In this document: positions 29,735-30,702 of the stretch, piece by piece | Numbering within the stretch: position 1 is the first letter of the stretch | Layout: each line of letters begins with the position of its first letter | DNA from: Perkinsus olseni | Lineage: Eukaryota; Perkinsozoa; Perkinsida | NCBI GenBank assembly: GCA_013115125.1 | Contig: JABANN010000418.1 | Coordinates: 1 to 30,702, forward strand | Reading direction: 5' to 3' | Length of the DNA stretch: 30,702 nucleotides | Notes under the pieces: generated by a model | The model's database searches: none | Seen by the model: only the letters and a program-made list of their open reading frames with translations | Told to the model about the DNA's origin: nothing | Made by a program: the position numbers and the translations under genes

Positions 29735-30702
29735 CTACTCGCAGACGTACGGCTGGAAGCGCACAAAATAAGAGGACCCGTTCAGAAAACGGTAGTATCC
29801 CAGCGTCCAACGACCATCGGCCAGTATATCGGTTGGGGATGACTCCCCACCGAGATCAAATTCAGCTACCTTCTTCAGGCCATCTTGGGAGCGAAGGAAG
29901 CAAGTCGTCCCATCAGCGGACAGGGACAGATACAACGGCGGGCTGCTGCCTATGATAGGAGCGAGAAAGCCCTCAATTTTCTCAGCCTCCACTCTCATGT
30001 CCTTGATGGCCTCGAAATTCATGAAGGGCTCACGCCTGACCATTCGTATTCTCACTTGATGCCAAACAGACTCCGACTTGAACTTGAGGTTGATGGACTG
30101 CGGGTCTCCCGGAACCGCATGGAGGAACATGCTTCCAGAGCTGCTCACACGCTGAAGGTCCGGGAGGAGAGCCAGTTTCAACTCCGTGCTTTCCCGCCAT
30201 CGCACGAAATATAAACCGATTCTAGATGAGCGCACTGCGATGTAAAGGATATCATCAACGACGGCCATCGCGTGGGTACATGCAGATTTCGAGAAAGGTA
30301 GTTCGATATTCAAGAATATAGATCTGCTAGGCATTCGGTAGCCGACAAGGTGACTCCCGTCGCCGCTACGAGCCCAAAAAATGTAGCTGACGAAGAGGCA
30401 GCTGCGTGAAGAATCGTAACAACACGACTCGACACCAATGTAATGGGGCTCGATCGATGGTATCGGGAGACGCCCGATCACGCCCGTGGAGGCCTCCACA
30501 ATCCTGGCACCCCTGAAGCCATTTCCGACGTGGAACGTCTCAATACCGTACAAAACTCTGTCGCGGTTAAAGGTGTTGTAACGGGGAGTATGCTTGGTGT
30601 AGACCATCTCGCTGGGACCATCCAGTCTGAGCATAGGACTGCCACAGTAGCCCATAACCTCCCCGACTAACTCCGGGGGCATCACCCTCCCGTCACCCCC
30701 TC
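29735..30702 (-). CDS. Tandem family with F-box-like N-terminus, copy 2 (cut by window end)
   Basis: At least 322 residues; the reading frame is open to the window edge, so the true start lies beyond it. The first residues visible (GGDGRVMPPELVGEVMGYCG) are almost identical to copy 1, also at the DNA level. After LRLDGPSE the two diverge strongly but keep the same order of beta-strand units: LFVSYIFWAR, DILYIAV, LYFVRWREST, PPLYLSLSADG, AEFDLGG, ADGRWTLG. Both end FxPYV-x-E. This indicates duplication followed by divergence, or gene conversion confined to the 5' end. Confidence 0.7.
   Translation of the reverse strand, partial: GGDGRVMPPELVGEVMGYCGSPMLRLDGPSEMVYTKHTPRYNTFNRDRVLYGIETFHVGNGFRGARIVEASTGVIGRLPIPSIEPHYIGVESCCYDSSRSCLFVSYIFWARSGDGSHLVGYRMPSRSIFLNIELPFSKSACTHAMAVVDDILYIAVRSSRIGLYFVRWRESTELKLALLPDLQRVSSSGSMFLHAVPGDPQSINLKFKSESVWHQVRIRMVRREPFMNFEAIKDMRVEAEKIEGFLAPIIGSSPPLYLSLSADGTTCFLRSQDGLKKVAEFDLGGESSPTDILADGRWTLGYYRFLNGSSYFVRFQPYVCE

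Noticed and set aside
1-30702. CRISPR array, rRNA, integrated virus or retroelement genes
   Set aside because: No regular repeat-spacer array, no rRNA signature, and no reverse transcriptase, integrase, capsid or envelope motif in any frame read.

Overview
This window looks like nuclear DNA of a unicellular eukaryote. Genes are broken by many short GT-AG introns (43-60 nt is common, the longest is about 500 nt). Genes on both strands are closely packed, base composition is roughly balanced, and there are no bacterial operon signals. My best guess is a perkinsid alveolate (Perkinsus or a relative). This guess rests on gene style, lineage-specific multigene families and pyrimidine-AG sites just upstream of start codons (as expected where spliced-leader trans-splicing occurs). 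No marker gene in the window proves it.

Layout. Positions 1-3800 are mostly non-coding, with a tandem repeat at the left edge, two related small cysteine-rich secreted peptides on the minus strand (about 1.5 and 2.6 kb) and a perfect 17-bp hairpin at 3080. Positions 3.8-9.2 kb hold three tandem paralogues of a secreted protein of unknown function. Each has three exons, with intron phases conserved (0 then 2), and the third copy carries a frame break. A roughly 0.7-kb inverted-repeat element packed with ACTCGG/CCGAGT motifs sits between copies 2 and 3. Positions 9.7-13.3 kb (minus) carry a lysophosphatidic-acid-type acyltransferase in 8 exons, followed on the same strand by a sodium:solute symporter. 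Positions 13.3-15.9 kb show no convincing gene.

From 15.9 to 26.9 kb (plus) there are four intron-rich genes: a large beta-rich protein of unknown function; a 597-residue unknown protein with a serine run (12 exons); a 473-residue alpha/beta hydrolase (13 exons) whose start codon lies inside the last exon of its neighbour; and a C-terminal RING-finger protein. I rebuilt the exons by hand. Reading frame is kept at every junction except one in the RING gene. Positions 28.1 kb to the window end (minus) hold two tandem members of a family with a strongly conserved N-terminus that loosely resembles an F-box.

Most unusual signal: introns in the 19.5-25.4 kb genes share sequence with one another. 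Two introns in neighbouring genes share an identical 18-mer, another pair shares a bipartite module, and three carry tRNA-3'-half-like sequences with the same B box, one of them inverted. This pattern fits recent intron gain from mobile, introner-like elements. I saw no complete tRNA, rRNA, CRISPR array, reverse transcriptase or capsid gene.
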